NCBI GenBank assembly: GCA_028290765.1
Contig: JAQGJF010000636.1
Coordinates: 1-7,433 of the forward strand
Source of the DNA: Tardiphaga sp.
GTDB lineage: Bacteria; Pseudomonadota; Alphaproteobacteria; Rhizobiales; Xanthobacteraceae
Direction of reading: 5' to 3'
DNA length: 7,433 nucleotides
The position numbers and the translations under genes are program-made. The notes below the pieces were generated by a model that did no database searches, had not been told where the DNA came from, and saw nothing but the letters and a program-made list of their open reading frames with translations. Shown piece by piece: positions 5,920-7,433 of the stretch (position 1 is the first letter of the stretch; each line of letters opens with the position of its first letter).

Positions 5920-6345
5920 TCAGTTCCGGTCATCCGGCTTTTCGTTTGTGATGTCGTCCGGGATCTCGCGTAGGAAATTCTGGCCCTTCTGCAAGCGGCG
6001 GCCAAGGGTCTCGATAAAACCTTCAAACCGCTCGCGGCCCTTGATCTGGGCGGCAGCCTGCGCATCGTTCGGCAGCGGCGGCGTGATCGTCAGCCAGAAG
6101 CGGACGAACAGGGCCAGTGTTTCGGCGGTCAGGCCAACATCCCGCTCCAGTCTCTGCATTTGTCGCGACAGCCGATCGAGACGGCGCGCGAACGCCGCCT
6201 CGCGCCTATCCTCCCCATCCGGAGACAGAAACGAGGCGACCGCCGCTTCCACGATCGCCGATCGAGACAGTTTCTTGCGGTCGGCAAGATCTGCGATCTG
6301 CTTCAGAAGCTCCGGCGGGAAATACACATTCATCCGGTCCCGCAT
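5920..6345 (-). CDS. Ribbon-helix-helix (CopG-type) regulator of the traG-trb cluster
   Basis: 141 residues from ATG 6345. The N-terminus MRDRMNVYFPPELLKQIADLADRK plus LSRSAIVEAAVASF is a clear ribbon-helix-helix unit: beta strand MNVYFP, helix ELLKQIADLADRK, turn LSRS, helix AIVEAAVASF. The rest is mostly helical and charged, with an RRLDRLSRQMQRLERDVGL segment that could be a short coiled coil and a more hydrophobic LALFVRFWLTITPPLP stretch. Homologues sit between traG and trbB in alphaproteobacterial integrative elements; a role in controlling the transfer operon or in relaxosome assembly is inferred. The ATG lies 4 bases after the traG stop, with GGAG inside the end of traG. Longer upstream extensions would run into traG. 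The in-frame ATG at 6333 is an alternative. Its TGA overlaps an ATG (TGATG, 5922-5918), suggesting an originally coupled next gene. Confidence 0.88.
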   Translation of the reverse strand: MRDRMNVYFPPELLKQIADLADRKKLSRSAIVEAAVASFLSPDGEDRREAAFARRLDRLSRQMQRLERDVGLTAETLALFVRFWLTITPPLPNDAQAAAQIKGRERFEGFIETLGRRLQKGQNFLREIPDDITNEKPDDRN

Positions 6346-6349
6346 GGTC

Positions 6350-7433
6350 TTACAACTCCATGCCATCAGTCGGGTCGAGCGAGACCTGGCGGGCGATGCC
6401 ACGCATCTGCTGGCGCAGAATGCGGGCCTGACTTGCGGCATCGTCCGACTCGTCGTCGAGTACAATGGAAAACTCTTCCGCCGGCCTCGGGTCGGTCGTC
6501 TCCTTGGCGATGGCGACATGGTCGGGACGCTCGGGTTCGCGGCGCAAGCCGCTGTTGGCGGCGTCCCCTTCTGCCCGCTCGATCGCTGCGAGCAATACCG
6601 TGTCCGACGTCTGCGGCTTCAGCAACGACCATCCGTCCGTCCGTGACGACGGGCCGGACTTGACGGGATCAGGTGGCGTCAGCACCCGTTCGGTAAAGCG
6701 GTGATCCTCGTAGTAGCGAGCTTTCTTCGCCCGGATCGGGGGCGTACCGGCAACCATGACGATCTCGTCAGTGGGCGGGAGCTGCATCACCTCGCCCGGC
6801 GTGAGCAGCGGCCTTGCCGTCTCCTGCCGCGAGACCATGAGGTGACCAAGCCAAGGATTCAGCCTGTGACCAGCATAGTTCTTCATGGCCCGCATCTCGG
6901 TCGCCGTACCGAGCGCATCGGAGACACGCTTCGCCGTGCGCTCGTCGTTGGTGGCAAAGCTGACGCGGACATGGCAGTTGTCGAGGATCGAGTTGTTGGC
7001 GCCATAGGCTTTCTCGATCTGGTTCAGCGATTGCGCGATCAGGAAGCTCTTGATGCCGTAACCTGCCATGAAGGCCAGCGCGGATTCGAAGAAGTCGAGC
7101 CGGCCAAGCGCCGGGAACTCGTCGAGCATCATCAGGATGCGGTGACGGCGATCCTTCGCATGCAGATCCTCGGTGAGCCTGCGACCGATCTGGTTCAGCA
7201 CCAGGCGGATCAGCGGCTTGGTCCGCGAGATATCGGACGGCGGCACCACGAGGTAAAGCGTCGCTGGCCGCGGATCGGCGATCAGGTCGGCAATCCGCCA
7301 ATCACAGCGGCAGGTCACCTCGGCGACGACAGGATCGCGATAGAGGCCGAGGAATGACATGGCGGTGGAGAGCACGCCCGACCGTTCATTGTCGGACTTA
7401 TTCAGCAACTCGCGTGCGGTCGAGGCAACGACG
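6350..7433 (-). CDS. traG: Conjugal transfer coupling protein TraG/VirD4 (5' end outside window)
   Basis: The visible 360 C-terminal residues run without interruption from the window edge to TAA at 6350-6352. The frame is open upstream of the TTG at 7408 (VVASTARE before LLNKSDNERSG), so the gene is only cut by the window. Full TraG proteins are about 650 residues. Visible signatures are NERSGVLSTAMSFLGLYRDP, the Walker B strand ILMMLDEFPALGRLDFFE (DE at about 7118-7123), a KSFLIAQSLNQIEKAYG block with the invariant Gln region, and CHVRVSFATNDERTAKRVSDALG. The Walker A part lies beyond the window. The protein is an inner-membrane AAA+-like ATPase that delivers the relaxase-DNA complex to the type IV secretion channel. 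The acidic C-terminal tail (VLDDESDDAA...DGMEL) looks complete. It is the first gene of the leftward traG-copG-(trbB) cluster, and the secretion partners downstream are missing. Confidence 0.95.
   Translation of the reverse strand, partial: VVASTARELLNKSDNERSGVLSTAMSFLGLYRDPVVAEVTCRCDWRIADLIADPRPATLYLVVPPSDISRTKPLIRLVLNQIGRRLTEDLHAKDRRHRILMMLDEFPALGRLDFFESALAFMAGYGIKSFLIAQSLNQIEKAYGANNSILDNCHVRVSFATNDERTAKRVSDALGTATEMRAMKNYAGHRLNPWLGHLMVSRQETARPLLTPGEVMQLPPTDEIVMVAGTPPIRAKKARYYEDHRFTERVLTPPDPVKSGPSSRTDGWSLLKPQTSDTVLLAAIERAEGDAANSGLRREPERPDHVAIAKETTDPRPAEEFSIVLDDESDDAASQARILRQQMRGIARQVSLDPTDGMEL

Larger units (their letters stand above)
3115..7433. mobile_element. Probable degraded genomic island / ICE end (continues past window)
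   Basis: Support comes from four things: a tRNA 3' end as left boundary (tRNA-Val, 3114), a tRNA-Arg 3' fragment at 3793-3843, conjugation genes traG and copG plus a trbB remnant at 5629-7433, and a largely gene-less, more A/T-rich stretch between 3115 and 4001 judged by eye. No integrase is present in the window, and no second copy of the tRNA-Val 3' end was found, so the right boundary must lie outside or be lost. The extent and single-element nature are inference; it may be a patchwork of several insertions. Confidence 0.5.

Noticed and set aside
5852..5950. Small rightward frame of about 32 codons (MNGTEDSVVDVLALKILASG...)
   Set aside because: No ribosome binding site, no recognisable motif, and it overlaps the copG-like gene end on the other strand.
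6701..7357. Rightward 218-codon frame opposite traG
   Set aside because: It is an antisense shadow of the conserved TraG coding sequence, with no recognisable domain.

Overview
The window looks like chromosomal DNA of a Bradyrhizobium-type alphaproteobacterium (Bradyrhizobium, Rhodopseudomonas or close kin). The reasons are GC-rich codon use, a DUF1134/EipA-family envelope gene, a coiled-coil membrane protein of a kind I associate with this group, and the CCTCTCCCCGC-type intergenic hairpin at the left edge. The species call is an inference.

Left part (1-3114) reads as ordinary host chromosome. It holds a patch of nested intergenic repeats (4-171), then a leftward gene for a secreted or anchored YHS-domain protein (189-710). 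Divergent from it is an eipA-like periplasmic gene (821-1480), followed by a gene for a single-TM, long coiled-coil protein (1630-2907). A complete tRNA-Val(CAC) gene with its own promoter closes this part (promoter 2935-2963, tRNA 3040-3114).

The character changes at the 3' end of tRNA-Val. Bases 3115-3792 contain no convincing gene, only short repeats. They end in a 51-base 3' piece of a second tRNA, tRNA-Arg(CCG) (3793-3843), which starts at the anticodon stem and runs to CCA. Such fragments are the usual footprint of tRNA-targeting tyrosine-recombinase islands. Further right are an OprB-family carbohydrate porin (4002-5387, leftward) and the broken front of a trb-type conjugation operon, all leftward: traG/virD4 coupling ATPase (6350 to past the window end), a ribbon-helix-helix copG-like gene (5920-6345), and a 26-codon remnant of the trbB ATPase (5629-5706). 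The rest of trbB and the later trb genes are absent between 5628 and the porin.

Taken together, the right 4.3 kb is probably the eroded and rearranged end of an integrative conjugative element or genomic island next to tRNA-Val, with the porin as cargo or an unrelated insertion. No integrase, CRISPR array or complete insertion sequence is visible. The most interesting points are the two tRNA integration signals within 0.8 kb, the orientation of the tRNA-Arg fragment (which points to an element on its left, not on the conjugation-gene side), and the fossil traG-copG-trbB junction. I do not see an undescribed multi-gene system.
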